DNA from: Pseudorhodoferax sp. Leaf265
Lineage (GTDB): Bacteria > Pseudomonadota > Gammaproteobacteria > Burkholderiales > Burkholderiaceae_C
Direction of reading: 5' to 3'
NCBI RefSeq assembly: GCF_001422365.1
Contig: NZ_LMMT01000038.1
Coordinates: 321,045 to 385,044, forward strand
Length of the DNA: 64,000 nucleotides
The notes below the pieces were generated by a model, which had not been told where the DNA came from, did not search any database, and was given only the letters and a program-made list of their open reading frames with translations. Below, piece after piece: positions 18,656 through 28,585 of this stretch (positions within the stretch are counted from its first letter, which is position 1; every line of letters begins with the position of its first letter). Made by a program: the position numbers and the translations under genes.

Positions 18656-19713
18656 GCACCATGGCCAATGCACTGCGTCTGTCGGAAAAGTGGTTCCGCC
18701 GCGGGCTGTGGCTCGTGGCCTTCGTGTTCGCCAGCTTTCTGATCGGGCTGGGCGGCAGCATCGTGGGCGACCTGCCGCAGGTCGAGCGCAGCCTGCAACT
18801 GGACGACTTCATCGACCGGGCCGCCGCCGAGCCGCTGCGCGCCCAGCTGCGCGAGGGTGAACTGGCCCAGCAGCAGTCGGAGGCCGCGCGCGAACAGGCC
18901 GAGCTGGCCTTGCAGGTGGCGCAGCAGGCCACGGTGGCTGCGCGCGAGACCTTCACCAACTGGCTGGCGACGCGGCGCGCCACGGCGCAGCCCGACCAGG
19001 ACGCCGAACTGATCGCACGCACCAAAGGCCTGGACGCGCTGAAGGCCAAGGAGGGCGAAGCCCAACGCCGCATCGACACGCTGCGCCAGGCTGGGCTGGA
19101 CCAGGCCCAGCGGCTGGACGACGTGCGTGCGCAGCTGAACGATCTGGAGGCGGTTGCACACAAGGCGATGGATGCGGAAGAGCGCCGCATGGAGCTGCGC
19201 GTGTTCGGCTACCGCCTGGCCCTGACGCTGCCCCTGCTGGCGCTGGCCGGCTGGCTGTTCGCCAGGAAGCGCAAGAGCACCTGGTGGCCCTTCGTCTGGG
19301 GCTTCATCTTCTTCGCGCTGTTCGCGTTCTTCGTCGAGCTGGTGCCCTACCTGCCCAGCTACGGCGGCTATGTGCGCTACATCGTGGGCATCGTGCTGAC
19401 GGTGCTGGCCGGCCGCTACGCCATCCTCGCGCTGAACCGCTACCTGGCGCGCCAGCGGCTCGCCGAAGACCAGCCCGACGCCGTGCGCCGCAACGAACTC
19501 AGCTACGACACTGCATTGACGCGGCTGGGCAAGGGCGTGTGCCCCGGCTGCGAGCGCGGCGTGGACCTCAAGGACCCGGCCATCGACTACTGCCCGCACT
19601 GCGGCATCCACCTGTTCGACCGCTGCGCGGCCTGCCAGGCGCGCAAGAGCGCGTTCTCGAAGTTCTGCTATGCGTGCGGCACGTCGGCCGCGCGCCCGAC
19701 GTCCGGCGGCTGA
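18652..19713 (+). CDS. Zinc-ribbon membrane protein with coiled coil
   Basis: A 353-residue protein whose start overlaps the LplT-PlsC stop by 4 bp, indicating coupling. Layout: one membrane helix (residues 18-38), a long Gln/Ala/Glu-rich coiled coil (about 60-180), three further hydrophobic helices (about 188-262), then a cytoplasmic tail with two CxxC pairs spaced as a double zinc ribbon: CPGC...CPHCG and CAAC...CYACG. Homologues are annotated only as zinc-ribbon proteins. Function is unknown; the coupling suggests a role in lysophospholipid handling or in controlling its partner. The 3' end overlaps the convergent AI-2E gene by 46 bp. Confidence 0.75.
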   Translation: MSTMANALRLSEKWFRRGLWLVAFVFASFLIGLGGSIVGDLPQVERSLQLDDFIDRAAAEPLRAQLREGELAQQQSEAAREQAELALQVAQQATVAARETFTNWLATRRATAQPDQDAELIARTKGLDALKAKEGEAQRRIDTLRQAGLDQAQRLDDVRAQLNDLEAVAHKAMDAEERRMELRVFGYRLALTLPLLALAGWLFARKRKSTWWPFVWGFIFFALFAFFVELVPYLPSYGGYVRYIVGIVLTVLAGRYAILALNRYLARQRLAEDQPDAVRRNELSYDTALTRLGKGVCPGCERGVDLKDPAIDYCPHCGIHLFDRCAACQARKSAFSKFCYACGTSAARPTSGG

Positions 19714-20774
19714 GGCGCCTGCTCGGTGCGGATGCTGAGCACCCATTCGCGCCAGATCGCCACCAGCAGCGCCATCAGCACCGGGCCGACGAACAGGCCG
19801 ACGAAGCCCATGGTCTTGACCCCGCCGACCAGGCCGAAGAAGGTCGGCAGAAAGGGCAGCTTGACCGGCCCACCCACCAGGTGCGGGCGCAGCGTCTTGT
19901 CGACGATGAAGAGTTCGATCGAGCCCCACAGGAACAGGCCCACGCCGGCCGCGAAGTGCCCGCCGCCCACCAGGTACAGCGAGACCAGCGTGAACGACAG
20001 CGGCGCGCCGCCCGGGATCAGCGCCATGAAGCCGGTGACCACGCCCAGCAACACAGGCGATGGCACGCCCGCGACCCAGTAGGCCACGCCCAGCACCAGG
20101 CCCTCGCCGAGTGCGATCAGGCCCATGCCCGTGACGGTGGAGCTGACCGTGGCCGGCACCACGCGCGAGAAGCGCTGCCAGCGTTGCGGCAGCGTGCGTT
20201 CGCCGACCACGTCGAGCTGAGCCGCGAAGCGCGCGCCGTCCTTGTAGATGAAGAACAGCGTGATGAGCATGAACAGCAGCGTGAGCGCCAGCTGCAGCAG
20301 GTTGCCGGTGGTGGCCAGGGCCAGCCGGTAGATGTTGCCGATGTGCTGGCCGCTCAGCAGCTCCACCCATTCGCCCAGGGCGCCCGGCGCGCCCAGGTGC
20401 TCCACCCACCACTGCGCCATGCGCTCGCCGACCAGCGGGAATTCCTGCACCCAGTGCGGCACGGCCGCGCCGACCCGGTTGGCCTTGAGCAGCCACTGCA
20501 CGAAGGTCGCGGCTTCCTGCAAGGCGTAGTGCAGCGCCAGCGACAGCGGAACGACGAGCCCGATCACGACCACCAGCGTGGCCAGGCTGGCCGCCAGCGC
20601 CGTGCGGCCGCCGCAGCGCTGCACCAGCCGCGCATACAGCGGCCAGCTCGCGAAACCGATGATCAGCGCCGCCAGCACTGGCACCAGGAAGCCGCGGAAG
20701 AAATAGACGCCCGCGGCCAGCACCAGCAGCAGCAGCAGGCGGGCGATCAGGGGGGCTTGCAGGACCGGGGGCAT
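19668..20774 (-). CDS. AI-2E family transporter (PerM/YdiK type)
   Basis: A 368-residue inner-membrane protein of the PF01594 family with about eight helices. Typical segments are FLVPVLAALIIGFASWPLY near the N-terminus and GVVTGFMALIPGGAPLSF in the central part, and FFGLVGGVKTMGFVGLFVGPVLMALLVAIW toward the end (residues about 313-342). Members are named for AI-2 export, but substrates vary and are unknown here. Transcription probably starts at the TATACT element at 20845-20850. Confidence 0.87.
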   Translation of the reverse strand: MPPVLQAPLIARLLLLLVLAAGVYFFRGFLVPVLAALIIGFASWPLYARLVQRCGGRTALAASLATLVVVIGLVVPLSLALHYALQEAATFVQWLLKANRVGAAVPHWVQEFPLVGERMAQWWVEHLGAPGALGEWVELLSGQHIGNIYRLALATTGNLLQLALTLLFMLITLFFIYKDGARFAAQLDVVGERTLPQRWQRFSRVVPATVSSTVTGMGLIALGEGLVLGVAYWVAGVPSPVLLGVVTGFMALIPGGAPLSFTLVSLYLVGGGHFAAGVGLFLWGSIELFIVDKTLRPHLVGGPVKLPFLPTFFGLVGGVKTMGFVGLFVGPVLMALLVAIWREWVLSIRTEQAPQPPDVGRAADVPHA

Positions 20775-20844
20775 GGGCGGGTGTCTCGTGGTGAGCGCTG
20801 CGCCCGGTCAGCGCACGCGGTCTCAGGGTACGGCGAAGCCGAAA

Positions 20845-20858
20845 AGTATAGACACCGC
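20845..20858 (-). promoter_or_regulatory. Candidate promoter of the AI-2E transporter gene (-10 TATACT in GCGGTGTCTATACT)
   Basis: On the minus strand the sequence GCGGTGTCTATACT places a near-consensus -10 hexamer about 70 bases before the ATG at 20774. The 12-mer GCGGTGTCTATA recurs on the same strand at 23201-23212, upstream of the arylsulfotransferase gene. No good -35 is visible at 17 bp. The recurrence may be chance or a shared promoter element. Confidence 0.4.
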
Positions 20859-20901
20859 TTGTTGCAACCCCCGTCGAGCCCTTGCGCGAACGACGGCCTT
20901 G

Positions 20902-21879
20902 TCAGTCGACCGTGATATGGGCCGCAGCGATGGTGGCGGCCAGGTCCTTCTTCTCGCGGGCCAGGTAGTCGGCGAACTGCGCCTGCGTCATGGCCATGGG
21001 AGCGAAGCCAGCCTCGGCCAGACGGCGCTGCGTGTCCGGTTCCGCCAGCACGGCGGCCGTCTCGCGCGCCAGCCGGGCGGCGATGGAGGCATCCGTGCCC
21101 GCGGGCAGCAGCAGGCCCTGCCAGGCCAGCACGTCCAGGCCTGCGAACTCTGCCGTCTCCGACAGACTGGGCACGTCGGGCAGCGTGGCGGCGCGCTGGC
21201 GCGAGGTCACGCCGAAGGCCTTGACCTTGCCTTCGCGCGCCATGCCCTGGGCCAGCGCCACGGGCAGCACCGCCAGATCGATCTGGCCGCCGGCCAGCTC
21301 GGTCAACACCTGGGGCCCGGACTTGTAGGGCACGTGCACCATGTCCAGCTGGGCCTTTTGCTTGAGCATCTCGGCCGTCACGTGCAGGCTGGTGCCCACA
21401 CCGTCGGTGCCGAAGTTGAGCTTGCCGGGCTGGCTGCGCACGAGCTTCACGAGTTCGGCCGCGTTGGCCGCGGGCAGGTCGGGCCGGCCGACCAGCAAGA
21501 AGGCCGAGGCCGCGACCGGCACCACGGGCAGCAACTCCTTGAGCCCGTCGTACTTGAACCGGCCTGGCGAGACCAGCGGCGCCACCGTGACCGGGCTGGC
21601 CACGCCGAACAGCAGCGTGTAGCCGTCGGCCCTGGCCTTGATCACGCGCTGGGTGGCGATGGTGCCGGAGGCGCCCACGGTGTTCTCGACCACCACGGGC
21701 TGGCCCAGGCGTTCGGCCAGGCGGGGCATGACGAGGCGGGCGGCCACGTCCACGCTGCCGCCGGCCGAGAACGGCACGACGGCGGTGATGGGCTGGCTGG
21801 GCCAGGCGCCGGGTTGGGCCTGGGCCAGTAGCGGGAGGGCGAGCATCAGGGCCGATGCGACGCGACGGGTGACGGGCAT
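20902..21879 (-). CDS. Bug-family tripartite tricarboxylate transporter substrate-binding protein
   Basis: A 325-residue periplasmic binding protein of the TctC/Bug family. Start 21879 gives a signal peptide (MPVTRRVASALMLALPLLAQAQ), then WPSQPITAVVPFSAGGSVDVAARLV, the family's ligand-loop region, and VVVENTVGASGTIATQRVIKA. Bug proteins bind carboxylated or aromatic compounds. No TctA or TctB permease is adjacent. It lies 26 bp after the arylsulfotransferase-like gene in the same orientation, so it belongs to a two-gene operon facing away from the aromatic operon. Confidence 0.9.
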   Translation of the reverse strand: MPVTRRVASALMLALPLLAQAQPGAWPSQPITAVVPFSAGGSVDVAARLVMPRLAERLGQPVVVENTVGASGTIATQRVIKARADGYTLLFGVASPVTVAPLVSPGRFKYDGLKELLPVVPVAASAFLLVGRPDLPAANAAELVKLVRSQPGKLNFGTDGVGTSLHVTAEMLKQKAQLDMVHVPYKSGPQVLTELAGGQIDLAVLPVALAQGMAREGKVKAFGVTSRQRAATLPDVPSLSETAEFAGLDVLAWQGLLLPAGTDASIAARLARETAAVLAEPDTQRRLAEAGFAPMAMTQAQFADYLAREKKDLAATIAAAHITVD

Positions 21880-21905
21880 GGTGGTGAACCTCGTGGAAGC
21901 AGAAA

Positions 21906-23021
21906 TCAGGCCTTGAGCCAGGGCAGGGCGCTGGCCGGATAGCGGAAGGTCTGGAACACGCTGTTGAGGCGGCCCGGGCCGGTCTTGCGCGCGGCCGCGT
22001 CGGGGTATTCGGCGAACCAGGGCAGGATGAACTCCCAGACCACCTCGCCCTCGGGGTTGACCTCGAACAGCCGGCCCGTGGCCGATTCGGTGATGTGGGT
22101 GTTGCCGTTCCACAGCCGCTGGGCGTTGCCCATGAAGGCGGTGAAGAAGGCGTTGACCATCTCGTCCTGGTAGCTCCAGACGACTTCGTTGGTCTTGGGA
22201 TCGATCTCGACCACGCGCGAGAAGGCCACGTGCGCGCCGTGGCGGAAGTTGCCGTTGTCGAAGGCCAGCACATGGCCGTTGGCCAGCGGCACGGGCGCAT
22301 GCTGGTGCGAGACCACCGAGGGCGGGATGTGCTGCTTGACCGCGCCGGTGGCCTTGTCCACGCCGACGATGCCGGCCGTGGTGCGCAGGCTCATGTAGAT
22401 GGTGCCGTCGCCCGCGACGCCCAGGCCGTTGACCAGCGGCCAGTGGTAGCGGCCGAAGCCCGGGTGGATGGGAAAGTCCTCGGGCTGCAGGTGCTCCCAG
22501 GCCTTCCATTCCCAGACGAGTTTGCCCGCACGGTCCACCTCGCGGATCACGTCGCCGTACATCGTTTCGTTCTCGCCATGGGCCGTGCCGCCCGGCACGC
22601 GCTCGGCGAAGCCTGCGGGCACCGGTGCGCAGGCCGCGTAGAGCAGGTTGCCGTTGGGCAGCCACTGGGCGTCGTGGTGGTGGGCCGGATCCTGGTAGCG
22701 CCAGACGGTCTCACCAAACGGCGTGACCTCGTAGAAGTCGCCGCCGTGCCACATGGACCAGGGCGCATACAGATCGGGCGACTCGGCGTGGTTGCCGTTG
22801 TAGCCCAGGTTGCCGTTGGGCAGGATCACGGCGTGGCGGCCGGCGCGCACGGGCATCTGCCATTGGTGCACCACCTCGCCTGCCATGTCGATCAGATAGA
22901 CCTTGCCGCCCGCCGTCTGCGGCGCGATCAGCGTGTAGCCGCCGGCGCTGGCCGCGGGGTCGTGGGCGATGAGGCCGACGCCGCGGCGGCGCTGGGTGAT
23001 CTGGTCGACGGTGGTGGCCAT
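21906..23021 (-). CDS. Aryl-sulfate sulfotransferase-like (ASST/beta-propeller) protein
   Basis: A 371-residue protein of the arylsulfotransferase/PQQ-like propeller type. Repeated patterns such as GGKVYLIDMAGEVVHQWQMP, NGNLGYNGNH and GHVLAFDNGNFRHGAHVAFS, and late HITESATGRLFEVNPEGEVVWEF (residues about 322-344), mark propeller blades. Classical ASSTs move sulfate between phenols and are periplasmic, but no signal peptide is evident from the 23021 start, which has an AGGAG ribosome site 8 bases upstream. A longer N-terminal reading to 23168 is possible. The substrate is unknown; the position beside an aromatic catabolic operon suggests a phenolic substrate. Confidence 0.75.
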   Translation of the reverse strand: MATTVDQITQRRRGVGLIAHDPAASAGGYTLIAPQTAGGKVYLIDMAGEVVHQWQMPVRAGRHAVILPNGNLGYNGNHAESPDLYAPWSMWHGGDFYEVTPFGETVWRYQDPAHHHDAQWLPNGNLLYAACAPVPAGFAERVPGGTAHGENETMYGDVIREVDRAGKLVWEWKAWEHLQPEDFPIHPGFGRYHWPLVNGLGVAGDGTIYMSLRTTAGIVGVDKATGAVKQHIPPSVVSHQHAPVPLANGHVLAFDNGNFRHGAHVAFSRVVEIDPKTNEVVWSYQDEMVNAFFTAFMGNAQRLWNGNTHITESATGRLFEVNPEGEVVWEFILPWFAEYPDAAARKTGPGRLNSVFQTFRYPASALPWLKA

Positions 23022-23307
23022 GTCGGTGCTCCTGCAGGGGATTGGGAAAGCTGCGATGGAGCGAATTCTGGGCATGGCCGAGCGTCTGGAGTAGCGGAAC
23101 GTTTTTGCAGGGATGTCAGAAATTTCTTGACGCTCTGCGCGTCTCCTGCGCCCCTTGCTGTGTGCCACGCGCTGCCGTGCCAGGCGCCATGAGTGGCGGT
23201 TATAGACACCGCCCGGAGTTTCATTGGCCGGCGCGGCAGGCCCTCTCTACATTCCTGCCCATCGCAAGCGCATCCCTGCGCTCGCAGTGCCTCCAGGAGC
23301 CCATGAC
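23022..23307. promoter_or_regulatory. Divergent control region of the arylsulfotransferase-bug and aromatic catabolic operons
   Basis: This 286-bp gap is AT-richer than the flanks and serves both divergent operons. It holds a perfect inverted repeat GGCGGT-N7-ACCGCC at 23195-23213, which overlaps a minus-strand -10 TATAAC (23199-23204) and a plus-strand TATAGA (23201-23206). A LysR-type regulator or repressor could bind there; a plus-strand TTGACG sits at 23127. The catabolic operon's first gene has an AGGAG ribosome site at 23294-23298. Which regulator acts here is not shown by sequence. Confidence 0.45.
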
Positions 23308-24789
23308 ATGCAATCGACGCCGACCCTCCCCGCTTCGCTGCGCACGACGATGCCCTATGTGGACGGCGCTTTCGTCGCCACCGCCAAGCGCTTCGCCAAC
23401 ACCAGTCCCATCGACGGCTCCCGCATCGCCGAGGTCTGCGAGGCGGACGCGCCGCTGGTCGACCGCGCGGTGCGCGCCGCGCGGGCCGCGCTAGACGGCC
23501 CCTGGGGCGCGTTGTCGCCGGCCGAGCGCGCGCAGGTGCTGCACCGCATCGCCGATGGCATCGAGGCCCGCTTCGAGGACTTCGTCGCGGCCGAGGTGGC
23601 CGACACCGGCCGCCTGGTCGAACAGGCGCGCAGCCTGGACGTGGCCCGCGGCATCGCCAACTTCCGCACCTTCGCCGACCTGGTCAAGGTGGGCGGCGGC
23701 GAGACCTTCGAGTCGCGCACGCCGGCCGGCGACCTGCTGAACTACACGGTGCGCAAGCCGCACGGCGTGATCGGCATCATCTCGCCCTGGAACCTGCCGC
23801 TGCTGCTGCTGACCTGGAAGGTGGCGCCCGCGCTGGCCTGCGGCAACTGCGTGGTGGTCAAGCCCTCGGAGGAGACGCCTTCGTCGGCCACGCTGCTGGC
23901 CGAGGTGATGCACGACGCCGGCCTGCCGCCGGGCGTGTTCAACCTGCTGCACGGCTTCGGGCCCGGCTCGGCCGGCGAGTTCCTGACGCGGCATCCGATG
24001 GTGGATGCCATCACCTTCACCGGCGAGTCGCGCACCGGCGAGGCCATCATGAAGGTCGCGGCCGAGGGTGTGCGCGAGGTGTCCTTCGAACTGGGTGGCA
24101 AGAACGCGGCCGTGGTCTTCGCCGATGCCGACTTCGACGCCGCTGTCGAAGGCGTGCTCAGGTCCTCGTTCACGAACTCCGGCCAGGTCTGCCTGTGTTC
24201 GGAGCGCGTGTTCGTGCAGCGGCCGATCTTTGAGCGCTTCGTCGCCGCGCTCAGGCAGCGCACCGAGGCGCTGCGCATCGGTTATCCGGACGAGCCCGGC
24301 GTGCACATGGGGTCGCTGATCTCGCAGAGCCACCGGCAGAAGGTGTTGTCGTACTTTGCGCTGGCGGTGGAAGAAGGCGCTACCGTCGTGACCGGCGGGC
24401 GCGTACCGCACTTCGGCGACGCCCGCGACAACGGCGCCTTCGTGCTGCCGACCATCTGGACCGGGCTGCCGGACGACGCGCGCTGCAACGTCGAGGAAGT
24501 GTTCGGCCCGGTCTGCCACATCGCGCCCTTCGACAGCGACGACGAGGTCGTACGCCGCGTCAACGACAGCAAGTACGGCCTGGCCGCCGCGCTGTGGACC
24601 ACCAACCTGAAGCGCGCGCACACCGTGTCGCGGCGCCTGCACGTCGGCATCGTCTGGATCAACACCTGGTTCACGCGCGACCTGCGCACGCCCTTCGGCG
24701 GCGCCCGGCTGTCGGGGCTGGGCCGCGAAGGCGGGCGGCACTCGCTCGACTTCTATTCCGAGATCAGCAACATCTGCATCCAGCTCTGA
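23308..24789 (+). CDS. 2-aminomuconic/2-hydroxymuconic 6-semialdehyde dehydrogenase
   Basis: An NAD-dependent aldehyde dehydrogenase of 493 residues, of the AmnC/NbaE/XylG group that oxidises ring-cleavage semialdehydes to muconates. Catalytic residues are visible: Asn162 in SPWNLP, Glu261 in SFELGGKN and Cys295 in [11 protein letters not shown], plus the NAD-loop [10 protein letters not shown]. The surrounding deaminase, 3-hydroxyanthranilate dioxygenase and ACMS decarboxylase genes make 2-aminomuconate 6-semialdehyde the likely substrate. Start 23308 is set by the AGGAG site; an overlapping ATG at 23303 is in another frame. First gene of the catabolic operon. Confidence 0.9.
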   Translation: MQSTPTLPASLRTTMPYVDGAFVATAKRFANTSPIDGSRIAEVCEADAPLVDRAVRAARAALDGPWGALSPAERAQVLHRIADGIEARFEDFVAAEVADTGRLVEQARSLDVARGIANFRTFADLVKVGGGETFESRTPAGDLLNYTVRKPHGVIGIISPWNLPLLLLTWKVAPALACGNCVVVKPSEETPSSATLLAEVMHDAGLPPGVFNLLHGFGPGSAGEFLTRHPMVDAITFTGESRTGEAIMKVAAEGVREVSFELGGKNAAVVFADADFDAAVEGVLRSSFTNSGQVCLCSERVFVQRPIFERFVAALRQRTEALRIGYPDEPGVHMGSLISQSHRQKVLSYFALAVEEGATVVTGGRVPHFGDARDNGAFVLPTIWTGLPDDARCNVEEVFGPVCHIAPFDSDDEVVRRVNDSKYGLAAALWTTNLKRAHTVSRRLHVGIVWINTWFTRDLRTPFGGARLSGLGREGGRHSLDFYSEISNICIQL

Positions 24790-24797
24790 GGCGCGCC

Positions 24798-25828
<1,031 letters not shown>

Positions 25829-25838
25829 AGGACAAGCC

Positions 25839-26873
25839 ATGCCCAAGACGATGAAGATCGACATGCACGCCCACCACTTCCCGCGGCTCACGCGGGCGGA
25901 GGCGGACGCGCTGGGTGGGGCCGGTGGGGCCGGCGGCCCCTGGCTGCGCATCGACGCCGACGGTGCGCACGGCCAGATCATGCAGGGCGACCGGCCCTTC
26001 CGCCCCGTGGACCGCGTGTTGTGGGACGCCCAGGCACGGCTGGACGACCTGGACCGCCAGGGCGTGGACCTGCAGATCAGTTGCGCCACGCCCATCATGT
26101 TCGCCTACAGCGCGCCGGCGCGCCTGGCGGCCGACTGGTGTGCCCGCATGAACGACCATGCGCTGGACTTCGCCAGCGCCGACCCGGCGCGGCTCAAGGT
26201 GCTGGCGCAGGTGCCGCTGCAGGACCTGGAGCTGGCCTGCCGCGAGGCCAGCCGCGCACGGCGCGCGGGCCACGTGGGCGTGCAGATCGGCAACCACCTC
26301 GGCCCGCGCGACCTGGACGACGATCAGCTCGTCGACTTCCTCACGCACTGCGCCCGCGACGACATTCCCGTGCTGGTCCATCCTTGGGACATGATGGGCC
26401 AGGGGCGCATGGCGAAATGGATGCTGCCCTGGCTGGTGGCCATGCCGGCCGAGACGCAGCTGGGCATGCTGTCGCTGATCCTGTCCGGCGCGCTGGAGCG
26501 CATCCCGCGTTCGCTGAAGATCTGCTTCGCGCATGGCGGTGGCGCCTTCGCCTTCCTGCTTGGCCGCGCCGACAACGCCTGGCGGCACCGCGACATCGTG
26601 CGCCAGGACTGCCCGAACCTGCCGTCCTCCTACCTCGACCGCTTCCATGTGGACAGCGCCGTGTTCGACGCGCGCTCGCTGCGCCTGCTGGCCGAGGTGC
26701 ACGGCACGCAGCGCATCCTGCTCGGCTCGGACTACCCCTTCCCGCTGGGCGAGGCCCGCATCGGCACGCTGGTGCAGGAGGCCGACTTCCTCGACGAGGC
26801 CGAGCGCCAGGCGCTGTTGTCGGGCAACGCGCTGCGCTTCTTCTCGCTGGCCGAGGGCGCCGCCCCCGCCTGA
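25839..26873 (+). CDS. nbaD: 2-amino-3-carboxymuconate-6-semialdehyde decarboxylase (ACMSD)
   Basis: A 344-residue amidohydrolase-superfamily decarboxylase that converts ACMS to 2-aminomuconate 6-semialdehyde. The zinc-binding HxH is in IDMHAHHFP (His10, His12); further ligands are the His in [10 protein letters not shown] and the Asp in [11 protein letters not shown] near the end. The order dioxygenase-decarboxylase and the 10-bp gap support coupled function. The 139-bp gap after it has a T6 run following a GC-rich palindrome but no convincing hairpin with a loop. Confidence 0.93.
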   Translation: MPKTMKIDMHAHHFPRLTRAEADALGGAGGAGGPWLRIDADGAHGQIMQGDRPFRPVDRVLWDAQARLDDLDRQGVDLQISCATPIMFAYSAPARLAADWCARMNDHALDFASADPARLKVLAQVPLQDLELACREASRARRAGHVGVQIGNHLGPRDLDDDQLVDFLTHCARDDIPVLVHPWDMMGQGRMAKWMLPWLVAMPAETQLGMLSLILSGALERIPRSLKICFAHGGGAFAFLLGRADNAWRHRDIVRQDCPNLPSSYLDRFHVDSAVFDARSLRLLAEVHGTQRILLGSDYPFPLGEARIGTLVQEADFLDEAERQALLSGNALRFFSLAEGAAPA

Positions 26874-27012
26874 GCCGCGCGGCCGGCCGCTGCCGCATCC
26901 CCTTTTTTCTGTGCGGGCGCCTGCAGGGCACCCCGGGGATGGCTGCGCCTGCCTGTTCCACCCACCGCACCCACCACCACCCACCGTTTTCACCACCATC
27001 CCAGGAGTCCCC
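26874..27012 (+). other. Intergenic gap inside the catabolic operon
   Basis: This 139-bp stretch separates the ACMS decarboxylase from the hydratase. It contains a GC-only palindrome (GCGGCCGGCCGC, 26879-26890) then CCCCTTTTTTCTG, and later a run of CACC/CCACC repeats. I see no small gene and no ribosome site except the AGGAG at 27003-27007 before the hydratase GTG. It could reduce read-through but is not a clear terminator. Confidence 0.35.
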
Positions 27013-27819
27013 GTGACACCCGAACAACTCTCCACGGCCGCGCAAGCGCTGCGCGAGGCGGCGGCGACCGGCCGCCCCATCGCGCCGCTGTGCGAGACCT
27101 ATCCCACGCTGGACGGATCCGCCGCCTATGCCATCCAGCGGCTCAACACCGAGCACCGCGTCGCCAGCGGCCGGCGCATCGTGGGCTGCAAGATCGGGCT
27201 GACGGCACGCGCCGTGCAGGCCCAGCTTGGCGTCGACCAGCCCGACTTCGGCATGCTGTTCGACGACATGGGCTACGGCGACGGCGAGCCGATCTCGCTG
27301 GCGGCTTTGCAGCAGCCCAAGGTCGAGGCCGAGGTCGCCTTCGTGCTGGGGCGTGACCTGGACATGGCGGCGCCGACGCAGGCCGAGGTGATGAACGCCA
27401 TCGCCTACGCGCTGCCCGCGCTGGAGATCGTCGGCAGCCGCATCGCGGACTGGAACATCCGCTTCGTCGACACCGTGGCCGACAACGCGTCGTCCGCCGC
27501 TTATGTGCTGGGCACCACGCCGCAGCCGCTGCCAGCGCTGGACCTGCGCCTGTGCGGCATGGCGATGACGCGCCGTGGCGAACCGGTTTCGACCGGCGCC
27601 GGCGCGGCCTGCCTGGGCCATCCGTTGAACGCCGTGGTCTGGCTGGCGCGCACCATGGCCGCGCTCGGCCGTCCGCTGCGGGCCGGTGACCTGGTGCTGT
27701 CGGGCGCGCTCGGCCCGATGGTGCCGGTGGCGCCCGGCGACGTGTTCGAGGCCCGGATCAGCGGCCTGGGCAGTGTCCGCGCCGTCTTCGAAGCCGCAAC
27801 TTCCAAGGAAACGTCATGA
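27013..27819 (+). CDS. dmpE: 2-oxopent-4-enoate hydratase
   Basis: This adds water to 2-oxopent-4-enoate (2-hydroxypenta-2,4-dienoate) to give 4-hydroxy-2-oxovalerate. The 268-residue protein has the family motifs [33 protein letters not shown] and [14 protein letters not shown], with metal ligands expected in the E-x-E of VEAEVAF. The start is a GTG at 27013 with AGGAG 5 bases upstream; no in-frame ATG fits. It overlaps the decarboxylase gene (ATGA). Confidence 0.92.
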   Translation: MTPEQLSTAAQALREAAATGRPIAPLCETYPTLDGSAAYAIQRLNTEHRVASGRRIVGCKIGLTARAVQAQLGVDQPDFGMLFDDMGYGDGEPISLAALQQPKVEAEVAFVLGRDLDMAAPTQAEVMNAIAYALPALEIVGSRIADWNIRFVDTVADNASSAAYVLGTTPQPLPALDLRLCGMAMTRRGEPVSTGAGAACLGHPLNAVVWLARTMAALGRPLRAGDLVLSGALGPMVPVAPGDVFEARISGLGSVRAVFEAATSKETS

Positions 27820-28583
27820 GCAAGATCCAGGAATGGGCCCGCCTGCTGGACACGGCCGCGCAGGCGCGCAGCGCCGTGCCGCAGATCGATCCCCAAGGCC
27901 GGCTGTCGCTGGACGACGCCTACGCGGTGCAGGCCGCGTCCATCGCCTGCCGTCTGGCGCGCGATGAGCGGCGCGTCGGCGTGAAGATGGGGTTCACCAG
28001 CCGCGCCAAGATGGTCCAGATGGGCATCTCCGATGTGATCTGGGGTCGCCTCACCAGCGCCATGCAGTGCGAGGAGGGCGCGCCCGTGCCGTTCGCGCGC
28101 TTCGTGCATCCGCGTGTCGAGCCCGAGCTGGCCTTCGTGCTGAAGAAGGACCTGGCGGGCGATGCCACGGCCGTCGAGGCCCTGGCGGCGGTGGAGGCCA
28201 TCGCGCCGGCCCTGGAGATCATCGACTCGCGCTACCGCGACTTCAAGTTCAGCCTGCCCGACGTGGTGGCCGACAACGCCTCGTCCAGCGGCTTCGTGCT
28301 CGGGCCGTGGTGCGATCCGCGCCAGGACTTCGGCAACCTGGGCCTGGTGCTCAGCATCGACGGGCAGGTGCGGCAGGTGGGCTCCACCGCCGCCATCCTC
28401 GGCCATCCCATCCGCTCGCTGGTGGCTGCGGCGCGCCTGTCGGCTGCGGCGGGCGAGCCGCTGCGCGCCGGCTGGGTGGTCATGGCCGGCGGCGCCACGC
28501 CGGCGGAATGGATACGGCCCGGCCAGCATGTCGCGGTGGAGATGGAGCGCCTGGGCAGCGCCGCATTCCACGTGGGGGGCTGA
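27816..28583 (+). CDS. dmpH: 4-oxalocrotonate (2-oxo-3-hexenedioate) decarboxylase
   Basis: A 255-residue paralogue of the preceding hydratase that decarboxylates 4-oxalocrotonate; the two form a complex in the dmp/xyl pathways so the unstable dienol is passed on directly. The group-specific segment [20 protein letters not shown] at residues 49-68 and [16 protein letters not shown] identify it as the decarboxylase rather than a second hydratase. The 4-bp start/stop overlap with dmpE agrees with equimolar synthesis. Confidence 0.92.
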   Translation: MSKIQEWARLLDTAAQARSAVPQIDPQGRLSLDDAYAVQAASIACRLARDERRVGVKMGFTSRAKMVQMGISDVIWGRLTSAMQCEEGAPVPFARFVHPRVEPELAFVLKKDLAGDATAVEALAAVEAIAPALEIIDSRYRDFKFSLPDVVADNASSSGFVLGPWCDPRQDFGNLGLVLSIDGQVRQVGSTAAILGHPIRSLVAAARLSAAAGEPLRAGWVVMAGGATPAEWIRPGQHVAVEMERLGSAAFHVGG

Positions 28584-28585
28584 GC

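Noticed and set aside
16646-18673. Long minus-strand frame opposite the LplT-PlsC gene
   Set aside because: His/Gln/Arg-rich composition typical of an antisense GC-rich frame; the plus strand carries clear domain motifs.
20847-23212. 12-base direct repeats flanking the bug-arylsulfotransferase pair, as if inserted by a mobile element
   Set aside because: Twelve-base matches are expected by chance at this distance, there is no transposase or terminal inverted repeat, and each copy fits better as a promoter element.
26874-27012. Small gene (nbaX-like or 4-oxalocrotonate tautomerase) in the operon gap
   Set aside because: No frame with a start, ribosome site and family pattern fits in 139 bp; a tautomerase is not required after 2-aminomuconate deaminase.
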